20,068 nucleotides of DNA from JAWWBN01 sp033720955 (GTDB lineage Bacteria; Acidobacteriota; Thermoanaerobaculia; Multivoradales; JAHEKO01), in NCBI GenBank assembly GCA_033720955.1, contig JAWWBN010000044.1, positions 1-20,068 of the forward strand, read 5' to 3'. The notes below the pieces were generated by a model that worked only from the letters and a program-made list of their open reading frames with translations, ran no database searches and was not told the origin of the DNA. Shown here piece after piece: positions 13,343-20,068 of the stretch; the stretch's first letter is position 1; each line of letters opens with the position of its first letter. The position numbers and the translations under genes are program-made.

Positions 13343-14722
13343 GTGGCCCTCGGGCAGCGCATCATCGAGCCGTTCCGCATCAAGACCGTCGAGCCGCTGC
13401 GGCTGACCACCCGCGACGAGCGGCGCGGGATTCTCGAGCGCGCCGCCTGGAACCTCTTCCGCATCCCGGCGGCGCAGATCCTGATCGATCTGCTGACCGA
13501 CTCGGGCACCGGGGCGATGTCCTCCGCGCAGTGGGCCGCCCTGATGCGCGGCGACGAGTCCTACGCCGGCGCCGACTCCTGGTACCGATTCCGGCGGCGG
13601 GTGGTGGAGCTGACCGGCTTCGAGCACGTCGTCCCCACCCACCAGGGGCGCGCCGCCGAGCGCATCCTCTTCACCTGCCTGGGAGTGGCGGGCAAGGTGG
13701 TTGTGAGCAACACCCACTTCGACACCACCCGCGCCAACGCCGAGTTCCAGGGCGCCAAGGCGGTGGACGTGCCCATCCCGGAGGCCCTGCGCCCGGAGAT
13801 CGACCACCCCTTCAAGGGCAACTTCGACCTCGAGGCCCTGGAGCGGGTGCTCGACGGCGCGGAGGGCGAGCCGGCGTGCGTGATCGCCACGATCACCAAC
13901 AACTCCGGGGGCGGGCAGCCGGCCTCGCTGGCCAACCTGCGCGCCGCCCGCGACCTGGCTCGCGCCCGCGGCGTGCCCTTCTACCTGGACGCCTGCCGCT
14001 TCGCCGAGAACTCCTACTTCGTGAAGCTCCGCGAGCCCGGTCATGCCGACCACTCCGTGGAGCGGATCGCGCGGGAGACCTTCGCCCTGGCCGACGGCGC
14101 CACCTTCAGCGCCAAGAAGGACGGTCTGGCCAACATCGGCGGCTTCCTGGCCACCAACGACGATCACCTGGCCCGGCAGGAGGAGGAGCTGCTGATCCTG
14201 ACCGAGGGCTTCCCCACCTACGGCGGACTGGCGGGCCGCGATCTCGAAGCCATCGCCGTGGGCCTCGAAGAGGTGGTACAGGAGGACTACCTGCGCTACC
14301 GGCTGGCCTCGGTGCGCTACCTGGGCGAGGGGCTGGAGGCGCGCGGTCTGCCGATCATCCGGCCGCCGGGCGGTCACGCCATCTACCTCGACGCCGGCTC
14401 GCTGCTGCCCCGGGTGGCCCCGACCGCTTTCCCCGGGCAGGCCCTCGCCGCGGCCTTCTACCTGGAGGGTGGGGTGCGCGGAGTCGAGATCGGCACCCTG
14501 ATGTTCGGCGGCCCCGACCCGGCCACCGGCGGCGAGCGGGTGGCGCCGCTGGAGCTGCTCCGGCTCGCCCTGCCGCGCCGGGTCTACACCAAGAGCCAGA
14601 TCGACTACGTCCTCGACGTCGCCGAGGAGGTGGTGCGGCGGCGCGACACCCTCACCGGCTTCCGGATCGTCGAGCAGCCGGCCCACCTGCGTCACTTCAC
14701 CGCCCGCCTGGCCCCCCTCTGA
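13343..14722 (+). CDS. tnaA: Tryptophanase (tryptophan indole-lyase), PLP-dependent
   Basis: A 459-residue cytoplasmic PLP enzyme of the tryptophanase / tyrosine phenol-lyase family, which splits L-Trp or L-Tyr into indole or phenol plus pyruvate and ammonia. Family landmarks are present throughout: LLTDSGTGAM, DESYAG (Tyr74), PTHQGRAAE, ATITNNSGGGQPASL, and FSAKKDG with the PLP lysine, probably Lys259. Three positions separate the two activities. FDTT (126-129) has the Asp that corresponds to E. coli TnaA Asp137, where tyrosine phenol-lyase has Thr. VEIG (381-384) matches the TnaA Val/Ile pair, where the phenol-lyase has Met and Arg. LRHFTA (449-454) has the TnaA His463 equivalent, where the phenol-lyase has Phe. 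All three favour tryptophanase. The start is GTG 13343 with GGGGGAGG 5 nt upstream. No tnaC leader peptide or tryptophan permease gene is adjacent. Confidence 0.9.
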   Translation: MALGQRIIEPFRIKTVEPLRLTTRDERRGILERAAWNLFRIPAAQILIDLLTDSGTGAMSSAQWAALMRGDESYAGADSWYRFRRRVVELTGFEHVVPTHQGRAAERILFTCLGVAGKVVVSNTHFDTTRANAEFQGAKAVDVPIPEALRPEIDHPFKGNFDLEALERVLDGAEGEPACVIATITNNSGGGQPASLANLRAARDLARARGVPFYLDACRFAENSYFVKLREPGHADHSVERIARETFALADGATFSAKKDGLANIGGFLATNDDHLARQEEELLILTEGFPTYGGLAGRDLEAIAVGLEEVVQEDYLRYRLASVRYLGEGLEARGLPIIRPPGGHAIYLDAGSLLPRVAPTAFPGQALAAAFYLEGGVRGVEIGTLMFGGPDPATGGERVAPLELLRLALPRRVYTKSQIDYVLDVAEEVVRRRDTLTGFRIVEQPAHLRHFTARLAPL

Positions 14723-14747
14723 GGCCACCCCGGCGGCCGCGCCGGTC

Positions 14748-14756
14748 TGCTACCCT
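14748..14756 (+). promoter_or_regulatory. Extended -10 TGCTACCCT for the MBL-fold gene
   Basis: TGC followed by TACCCT (14751-14756), about 32 nt before ATG 14789. The short leader contains a strong GGAGGAGGAG ribosome site. Confidence 0.45.
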
Positions 14757-14788
14757 CCTCGGCGACAAACGCACCGGAGGAGGAGACC

Positions 14789-15688
14789 ATGCGCACCCGT
14801 ACCGCCGTCGCCCTGCCCCTGGCCGCCCTGCTCGCCCTGTCGGCCGCCGGGCAGGCGCCCGAGGTCACCTACAAGTCCACCGAGCTCGCGCCCGGGCTCT
14901 ACATGCTGGAGGGGGTCGGCGGGTTCGCCGGCGGCAACCTCGGCCTGATGGTCGGCGAGGACGAGGTGGTGCTGATCGACGACGGGCTGCCGCCGCTGAT
15001 CGACAAGGTGAGGGCGGCGGTCGCCGAGCTCACCGACGAGGAGATCGACTACCTGGTCAACACCCACGTGCACGGCGACCACATCGGCGGCAACGAAGCC
15101 CTGGGCGAGGCCGGCACCACGATCTTCGCCCACCACAACCTGAGGCGTCGTCTCGTCGAGCAGGGGATCTCCACCCCCAGCGGCTTCGTGCCGGCACCCG
15201 AGGAGGCCCTGCCGGTGGTCACCTTCGCCGACTCGGTCACCTTCCACCTGGATGACCGGGAGGCCTTCGTCTTCCACGTCGCCGACGCCCACACCGACGG
15301 GGATGCCGCCATCCACTTCCGCGACGACAACGTGATCCACGCCGGCGACCTCTTCTTCAACGGCCTCTTCCCCTTCGTCGACCTCGACACCGGGGGCTCG
15401 GTGGAGGGGTACCTGGCCGGCCAGCGACGGCTGCTGGAGCTGTCCGACGCCGACACCCGCATCATCCCGGGCCACGGGCCGCTGGCCGGACGCGCCGAGC
15501 TCCAGGCGGCCGTGGACATGCTGGCCGACTCGCTGGAGCGGGTCCGGGCCCTGGTGGACGCGGGGCGCTCGGAAGAGGAGATCCTGGCCGAGAACCCCCT
15601 CGCCGACTACCACGACGACTGGAACTGGGGCTTCATCACCACCGAGCGGATGACCCGCACCCTCTACCGGTCGCTGACGGCCGAGTAG
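14789..15688 (+). CDS. Secreted metallo-beta-lactamase-fold hydrolase
   Basis: A 299-residue exported MBL-fold protein. Residues 1-21 are a signal peptide. The zinc motif NTHVHGDHIGG (91-101) gives His93, His95, Asp97 and His98. ADAHTDGDAAIHF supplies the next His ligand, VIHAGDLFFNG the bridging Asp, and IIPGHGPLAG the last His, so both metal sites look complete. The same fold serves beta-lactamases, lactonases, sulfatases and quinoprotein-linked relay hydrolases. The generic HxHxDH set without a diagnostic insertion does not decide among these, so I call it only a periplasmic hydrolase. The start is firm (GGAGGAGGAG before ATG). It lies 66 bp after the tryptophanase gene on the same strand but with its own extended -10 element, and 45 bp before the VWFA gene. 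Confidence 0.88.
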   Translation: MRTRTAVALPLAALLALSAAGQAPEVTYKSTELAPGLYMLEGVGGFAGGNLGLMVGEDEVVLIDDGLPPLIDKVRAAVAELTDEEIDYLVNTHVHGDHIGGNEALGEAGTTIFAHHNLRRRLVEQGISTPSGFVPAPEEALPVVTFADSVTFHLDDREAFVFHVADAHTDGDAAIHFRDDNVIHAGDLFFNGLFPFVDLDTGGSVEGYLAGQRRLLELSDADTRIIPGHGPLAGRAELQAAVDMLADSLERVRALVDAGRSEEEILAENPLADYHDDWNWGFITTERMTRTLYRSLTAE

Positions 15689-15708
15689 ACGTGCAGCGGG
15701 GCCCGACG

Positions 15709-15717
15709 TGCTAGATT
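15709..15717 (+). promoter_or_regulatory. Extended -10 TGCTAGATT for the VWFA gene
   Basis: TGC followed by TAGATT (15712-15717), 16 nt before ATG 15734. The expected transcript start falls at the GGAGG ribosome site, so the leader would be very short. Confidence 0.45.
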
Positions 15718-15733
15718 GGGCGCCGGAGGCCTC

Positions 15734-17911
15734 ATGAGCTCACCCCCTCGGCGATGCGGCGCCCGGCGGCGAGTGGCGGCCTGGGCGCTCCTGGCCGCGG
15801 CTGCCCTTCCGGCGGCGTCGGCGTCCAACAAGGTGTTCGACCGCACCGGGGTCGTCGAGGTCCTGCTTCCCGTCCAGGTCGTGGACCGCCACGGCCAGCC
15901 GGTGCGCGGGCTCGCTCCCGAGGACTTCGAGATCCTCGACGGACGCAAGACCCGGCCGGTGGCCGGCTTCCAGACGATCGACCTCGACCTGCTGGAGCCC
16001 GACCCCGGTCGCTTCTGGGACGACGGCAGCGTGCCGGCGGCGGGGCGCCGCCACTTCCTGCTGATCTTCGACCTCACCTTCTCGCGCCCCTCGACCCTGC
16101 TCCAGGCGCGTCAGATGGCCCGGCGCTTCGTGCTCGAGGATCTGCACCCCACCGACCTGGTGGCCGTGGGCACCCACTCGGTGGACCGGGGCGCGCGGGT
16201 CCTGAGGGCCTTCACCGCCGACCGCGGTCAGGCGGCGCGGGCCATCGACGCGGTCGGCGGGCCCCGCCAGGCCACGGCGCCCGGCGACGATCCGCTGGCC
16301 ATGAAGCTCAACCCCGTCGAGCAGGAGAGCGTCGAGCCGGGAGCCGGGCCGCCCGGCGACATCCGCAGCGACACCTTCAGCCGCGACCGCACCAACGATC
16401 TCTCCTACTGGGTCCTGGACCAGGAGCGCTCCAAGTCCGAGGAGGCGCTCTCGGCCGGCCGCATCTCCTCCTGGGCCGCCTCGCTCGCCGAGCTGGGAGA
16501 GATGCTCGACAGCCTGAAGGGCAAGAAGCACCTGCTCTACTTCTCGGAGGGTTTCGACGGCCAGCTCCTCTTCGGCCGCGAGCTCTCCGCTCTCGAGCCC
16601 GGCAACGGCGAGGAGGCCCGCAACCTGCTCATGCAGCGGCACTGGTCGATGCACACCGACGACCGCTACGGCGACGCCAGCCGGCTGGCGGACGTGGACG
16701 AGATGATCGACTCCCTGCGGCGGGCCGACTGCGTCCTCCACGCGGTGGACATCTCGGGGCTGCGGGGCCAGGACGGAGGCGGCGAGCGGTCCCGTCAGGG
16801 GCGCCGCCACACCCTCTTCTACATTACCCGCGAGAGCGGCGGCGAGCTGATCTCCGACACCAACGAGCTGCGCGAGTCGCTCGGCGGCCTGCTGGAGCGG
16901 ACGGCGCTGACCTACCTCCTGACCTTCCGCATCGACGACGTGCCCGCGGACGGCTCCTACCATTCCCTGAAGGTCCGCGCCCGGCTGCCCGACGGCGGCC
17001 GGGTGGCGACCCGCTCGGGCTACCGCGCGCCGCTCCCCCTGCCCGATCTGCACCCGCTGGAGCGCGACCTGCTCACCTCACAGGCCATCGCCAGCGGCGG
17101 CTCGGTGGACGACGTGGCTCTCGAGGTGGTGGCCGCCGCCTTCCCGGCGGGCCCCGGCTCCGCGTACGTGCCGGTGGTGGTCGAGGTCTCGGGCGCGTCG
17201 CTGCTGGCCGGCCAGAAGAGCCCCCGGGTGCCCGTCGAGCTCTACGTCTACGTCACCGACCCCCAGGGCGAGATTCGCGATTTCTTCAGCGAGATCGTCA
17301 GCCTGGATGTCGGCCGCGACCGGCGCCGCTTCGAGGAGCGCGGGGTCAAGTTCTACGGCGACCTCGACCTGCGGCCGGGCGACTACCTCGTCCGGGTGCT
17401 GGTCCGTCACGGTGACAGCGGCCGCTTCGGGCTCGAGACCCGGCGTCTGGCGGTGCCCGACTTCCATCCGTCCGGCCCGGTCCTCCTGCCGCCGTTCTTC
17501 CTGGACGGGGCCGGCGACGGCTGGGTCCTGGTTCGCGAGAAGGCCGAGGAGGGAACCGGCGACGCCGTGGTCTACCCCTTCACCCTCTCCGGCGTGCCCT
17601 TCATCCCGGCGGCGCGGCCCCACCTCGACCCGAATGCCAGCGTCCGTCTCTGTCTGGTGGCCTACCACCTCGGCGCCGGCGAGATCGAGGTCCACGCCAC
17701 GGTCCTGGACGAGCAGGGCGCCCGGGTGGCGACCGAGCCGGAGCTGGCGGTGGAGCGCACCGTGACCGGCATCCGCGGCCTCGACAAGCTGGCCGCCACC
17801 TTCGCGCCGCGTGGCCTCGAGGCCGGCGACTATCTGCTCCAGGTGGCGGTCACCGACCCGGCCTCGGGCTGGACCGAGGTGGCCACAGCCCCCTTCGCCA
17901 TCGGCGACTGA
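15734..17911 (+). CDS. Secreted VWFA-related (acidobacterial type) protein
   Basis: A 725-residue exported protein of the family known as 'VWFA-related acidobacterial domain' (TIGR03436). After a basic start and a signal segment (about residues 12-31), VVEVLLPVQVVDRHGQPVRGLAPEDFEILDG is the usual lead-in, a beta-sandwich-like segment. HFLLIFDLTFSRPS (107-120) contains the metal-site motif DLTFS (Asp113, Thr115, Ser117), which fits the MIDAS DxSxS/T pattern. The von Willebrand A domain probably spans about 105-400, ending near TYLLTFRID. The remaining 300 residues appear to be further beta-rich modules (PVVVEVSG, VPVELYVYVTDPQG, GDYLVRVLVRHG). Such proteins are abundant in Acidobacteriota and are thought to act in surface binding. 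No enzymatic motif is seen. ATG 15734 is preferred over a TTG at 15716. It is convergent with the cytochrome gene. Confidence 0.88.
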   Translation: MSSPPRRCGARRRVAAWALLAAAALPAASASNKVFDRTGVVEVLLPVQVVDRHGQPVRGLAPEDFEILDGRKTRPVAGFQTIDLDLLEPDPGRFWDDGSVPAAGRRHFLLIFDLTFSRPSTLLQARQMARRFVLEDLHPTDLVAVGTHSVDRGARVLRAFTADRGQAARAIDAVGGPRQATAPGDDPLAMKLNPVEQESVEPGAGPPGDIRSDTFSRDRTNDLSYWVLDQERSKSEEALSAGRISSWAASLAELGEMLDSLKGKKHLLYFSEGFDGQLLFGRELSALEPGNGEEARNLLMQRHWSMHTDDRYGDASRLADVDEMIDSLRRADCVLHAVDISGLRGQDGGGERSRQGRRHTLFYITRESGGELISDTNELRESLGGLLERTALTYLLTFRIDDVPADGSYHSLKVRARLPDGGRVATRSGYRAPLPLPDLHPLERDLLTSQAIASGGSVDDVALEVVAAAFPAGPGSAYVPVVVEVSGASLLAGQKSPRVPVELYVYVTDPQGEIRDFFSEIVSLDVGRDRRRFEERGVKFYGDLDLRPGDYLVRVLVRHGDSGRFGLETRRLAVPDFHPSGPVLLPPFFLDGAGDGWVLVREKAEEGTGDAVVYPFTLSGVPFIPAARPHLDPNASVRLCLVAYHLGAGEIEVHATVLDEQGARVATEPELAVERTVTGIRGLDKLAATFAPRGLEAGDYLLQVAVTDPASGWTEVATAPFAIGD

Positions 17912-17943
17912 GCCGCTCCCGGGGCGTCGGGTCGGGGGCTCAG
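17908..17943. repeat. Inverted repeat enclosing both convergent stop codons
   Basis: CTGAGCC (17908-17914) and GGCTCAG (17937-17943) are perfect 7-bp arms around a 22-nt GC-rich loop. The TGA stop of the VWFA gene and the TGA stop of the leftward cytochrome gene both lie inside the arms. It may act as a weak two-way terminator, although no T-run follows on either side. Confidence 0.45.
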
Positions 17944-18725
17944 CCGTCGTCCGGCGGCGTTCGCGTCCGCTCGAGCATCGCGCGGCCGTGCGGGATGCCC
18001 GGATGGTCCGGGTCGATCTTCTCCGCCTCGTCGAAGCTCGCCGCGGCGCCGTCGGCGTCGCCGGCCTGCAGGAGCGCCATTCCCAGAAAGACCCGGATGT
18101 CGGCCGACTGCGGGTGGATCTCCAGACCGCCGCGCAGCACCTCGAGCGCGGCATCGAGCCTTCCGGCCTCGAAGGCGGCCTGCGCCAGGTCGGTGAAGGT
18201 CCCCGCACGGAAGTCGTAGACCCCGGCGTCCTCGTACTCCGCCCGCAGCTCGCGGTATCGGGCCAGAGCCGCGTCCACCCCGTCCGACAGCGCCGTCTGG
18301 GCCAGGACCCAGGCCAGCTTCTGCGGCGGCTTCGACTGGCCGCGGTGGCAGGTGAAGCAGGAGACGGTCTGACGCTCCGGGGTCTCCCCTTCTCCACCCT
18401 CGTCCCAGCGGCCGACGAACTGACCGTTGACGACCCGCGTCATCTCCAGCATGACCCGCGCGGCCCGCTTCGTCTGCTTCTCGTCGCTGGCGAAGTCCAT
18501 GCCCACGAGGTTGTCGGGGCCGACGTGGCAGTGGTTGCACCGTACCCCGAGGCTCTGCGCCCACCCGCGCATGATGCCCACCAGCTCGCGCTTCTGGATC
18601 TCCGGGTCCAGGAGCTTCAGGTTGGTGAACTCGTCCGGTATCTGGGCGCCGGTCGGAGCCGGCGCAGACAGCAGGCAGGTCGCGGCGCACGAGATCAGCG
18701 CGAGGCGCACTCTGGATGGGGACAT
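17940..18725 (-). CDS. Small c-type cytochrome with TPR-like C-terminus
   Basis: A 261-residue exported protein. A signal peptide covers about residues 1-27. The N-terminal domain resembles the reaction-centre cytochrome c subunit family (CytoC_RC), in the short non-photosynthetic form found in Acidobacteria. It reads FTNLKLLDPEIQKRELVGIMRGWAQSLG, followed by haem site CNHCH (63-67). DFASDEKQTKRAARVMLEMTRVVNGQF leads to the second haem site CFTCH (123-127). Met52 or Met92/Met95 may serve as axial ligands. From about 140 to 250 the chain is helical with repeats of the AAFEAGRLDAALEVLRGGLEIHP and ALLQAGDADGAAASFDEAEKIDP type, that is, two or three TPR units. The role is probably periplasmic electron transfer docked to a partner. 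AGGAGG lies 6 nt before ATG. A weak -10 (TAAGGT, 18747-18742) is upstream, and 65 bp separate it from the amidohydrolase stop. Confidence 0.85.
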   Translation of the reverse strand: MSPSRVRLALISCAATCLLSAPAPTGAQIPDEFTNLKLLDPEIQKRELVGIMRGWAQSLGVRCNHCHVGPDNLVGMDFASDEKQTKRAARVMLEMTRVVNGQFVGRWDEGGEGETPERQTVSCFTCHRGQSKPPQKLAWVLAQTALSDGVDAALARYRELRAEYEDAGVYDFRAGTFTDLAQAAFEAGRLDAALEVLRGGLEIHPQSADIRVFLGMALLQAGDADGAAASFDEAEKIDPDHPGIPHGRAMLERTRTPPDDG

Positions 18726-18790
18726 CTCTTCCTCCTAGCCGACCTTACGTAGGGGAGGAGCGGCGGGTTTTCTTGGAGGCTGCGGTGCGG

Positions 18791-20068
18791 TCAGCCGGAG
18801 GCGGCCGCGCCCTCGACGCCCTCCAGGAGCCGATCCAGCGCCTCGCGATCCAGATATCGGCCGGCGCGCACCACCCCGGCGATCGCGCGGGTCGCCCCGA
18901 TGCGCTCGAGAGGGTTCTCGTCCAGGAGCACCAGATCGGCCGCCCGCCCCTCTTCCACCGCGCCCGTCTCGCCGTCGAGTCCCAGCAGCGCCGCCGCCCC
19001 GACCGTCGCCGCGCGCAGCGCCTGGCCGGGGGTGAGCCCGGCCTGGACCAGCAGCTCCAGCTCGTCGTGCAGGCTGAAGCCGGGCACGCCGAAGAGCACC
19101 CCGGTGTCGGTTCCGGCGCCGAGGGGCACCCCGGCGTCCGCCATCCTGGCCACCAGGTCCAGGTAGAGGGGCCACTCCTCCCGCGCGGACGCCTGCCGCG
19201 CGGGCGGAGCGCCCTCGATCCGCCGGCGGCGGGCCGCCTGGAGCTCCTCCCGCGCGACCGGCGGGAGGTAGCGCAGCCGGCTCTCGTCGGCGTGGGCGGG
19301 ATCCTCCGGGAACGCCTTGCCGCGCAGCAGCACCAGGGTCGGCACCTGCCAGGTCGAGTGGGCGGCGAAGACCTCGAGGAGCTCGCCGCAGCCGCCGGCC
19401 TCCCCGCACCGCGGGTCGATCCGGGCGGGCTCCGGCTGACCGTTCGCCAGGTGCTCGATGGACCGTTGCCCCGCCCGCGCCGCCTCCTCGGGGCTGACCC
19501 GGCCCGAGGAGTGTCCGGCGAAGGACAGACCGAGCCGGGTGGCCTCGTCGGCGGCGGCGAAGTAGGCCTCGCGGGAAAGCATGGTGTAGACCTTGACGAA
19601 GGCGAAGCCCTGCCGGTCGATGCCGCGCACGGCCGCCCGCGCCTCGGCCGCGTCCGCCACGGCGACCGACACCTCCGGGTGAATCGGGGGCTGCCCGTCC
19701 AGAATGGGCCCGGCGGCGACGATCCGGGGTCCCAGGAGCTCCCCCGACTCGATCTGCGCCGGCCAGGCCGAGGCCAGCCGCGGCAGGCCGCCCATGTCCC
19801 GCACCCCGGTCACCCCGTGGGCCACGAACAGCGGCAGGAAGGTGTCGGCCAGCGCGTCGTCCCAGAGGGTGTGGACGTGGAGGTCCCAGAGCCCGGGCAC
19901 CAGGTACCGACCTTCGCCCGCGACCACCCGGCTCGCCCGGCGGGCGTCGATCTCCCCGGCGGGGGCCACCGCCACGATCCGGCCCTCCCGGACCAGGACG
20001 GGGGCCGGGGGCCGCAGCTCTCCGGCCGCCACGTCCACCACCCGCACGTCGACCAGGGCCAGATCGGC
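18791..20068 (-). CDS. Imidazolonepropionase-like amidohydrolase (5' end outside window)
   Basis: A metal-dependent amidohydrolase whose reading frame stays open to the right edge. Bases 20048-20068 encode ADLALVD, a normal continuation upstream of the RVVDV strand, so the real start lies beyond the window. The GTG at 20047 is probably internal. In the numbering from that GTG, the visible metal site is DLHVHT (His57, His59), Lys152 in FVKVYT, His179 in FAGHSS, His199 in SIEHLANG, and Asp314 in GAGTDTG. This set matches the 'imidazolonepropionase-related' group that includes Xaa-Pro and Xaa-Arg dipeptidases and organophosphate-acting prolidase relatives. The C-terminus has the standard GLTPGQALRAATVGAAALLGL and GRAADLVLLDENPL, completing the small beta-sandwich. 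The substrate is undetermined. A short segment with two Cys (214-220) between His199 and the next helix is unusual. Confidence 0.87.
   Translation of the reverse strand, partial: ADLALVDVRVVDVAAGELRPPAPVLVREGRIVAVAPAGEIDARRASRVVAGEGRYLVPGLWDLHVHTLWDDALADTFLPLFVAHGVTGVRDMGGLPRLASAWPAQIESGELLGPRIVAAGPILDGQPPIHPEVSVAVADAAEARAAVRGIDRQGFAFVKVYTMLSREAYFAAADEATRLGLSFAGHSSGRVSPEEAARAGQRSIEHLANGQPEPARIDPRCGEAGGCGELLEVFAAHSTWQVPTLVLLRGKAFPEDPAHADESRLRYLPPVAREELQAARRRRIEGAPPARQASAREEWPLYLDLVARMADAGVPLGAGTDTGVLFGVPGFSLHDELELLVQAGLTPGQALRAATVGAAALLGLDGETGAVEEGRAADLVLLDENPLERIGATRAIAGVVRAGRYLDREALDRLLEGVEGAAASG

Noticed and set aside
13317..13410. Short frame starting ATG 13317 as a possible tnaC leader peptide
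   Set aside because: It contains one Trp but runs into the tryptophanase coding sequence in another frame and lacks the spaced Trp-Pro arrangement at a stop codon seen in TnaC.
1..20068. tRNA, rRNA, CRISPR array, insertion sequence or attachment site
   Set aside because: I saw no cloverleaf-like gaps, no regularly spaced repeats, no transposase or integrase motifs and no terminal inverted repeats. The gaps are all shorter than 250 bp.

Overview
The window is about 20 kb of very GC-rich bacterial chromosome. It holds 15 protein genes, two of them cut by the window edges, and no recognisable RNA gene, insertion sequence, phage gene or CRISPR array. The best guess for the source is a member of the Acidobacteriota, possibly Thermoanaerobaculia-like. 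This rests on three things: a secreted von Willebrand A protein of the 'VWFA-related acidobacterial' type, a small c-type cytochrome of the reaction-centre-cytochrome family joined to TPR-like repeats, and a WPQWRG-type PQQ-like beta-propeller. Taxonomy is inference from gene content only.

Left part (1-5852). Three leftward genes come first: the start of a secreted protein of unknown function, a DUF1704/QEGLA-motif putative metallopeptidase, and a short degenerate PilZ-like protein. A divergent promoter region follows, then a secreted alpha/beta hydrolase running right. A leftward PaaI-like thioesterase converges on that hydrolase. The thioesterase diverges from a secreted PQQ-like beta-propeller across a 35-bp gap, in which two opposed -10 elements each sit exactly 7 nt before a GTG start. 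A DoxX-family membrane protein completes this part.

Middle part (5853-13235). A large SWIM-zinc-finger SNF2 ATPase has its own leader with a hairpin. Next is a compact rightward set that is probably one operon: an acid phosphatase lipoprotein of the e(P4) type, an ABC ATPase and an ABC-2 permease. An unusually AT-rich promoter region then drives a secreted metzincin-like protease, which ends in a strong GC hairpin terminator.

Right part (13236-20068). A C-rich leader precedes a PLP enzyme whose diagnostic residues point to tryptophanase rather than tyrosine phenol-lyase. It is followed by a secreted metallo-beta-lactamase-fold hydrolase and the VWFA protein, each behind an extended -10 promoter. 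Converging from the right are the cytochrome/TPR protein and, cut by the window edge, an imidazolonepropionase-like amidohydrolase.

The genes do not form one obvious pathway. Many products are exported (signal peptides or a lipobox), so the region looks like housekeeping plus cell-surface and periplasmic functions, not a mobile or defence island. The most noteworthy signals are regulatory: a recurring TGnTAnnnT extended -10 pattern, the back-to-back leaderless-type promoters, and structured or C-rich leaders. Among proteins, the HEXXXH/QEGIA metallopeptidase, the metzincin with Ser in place of the motif Gly, and the tryptophanase stand out. I found no clear new multi-gene system.
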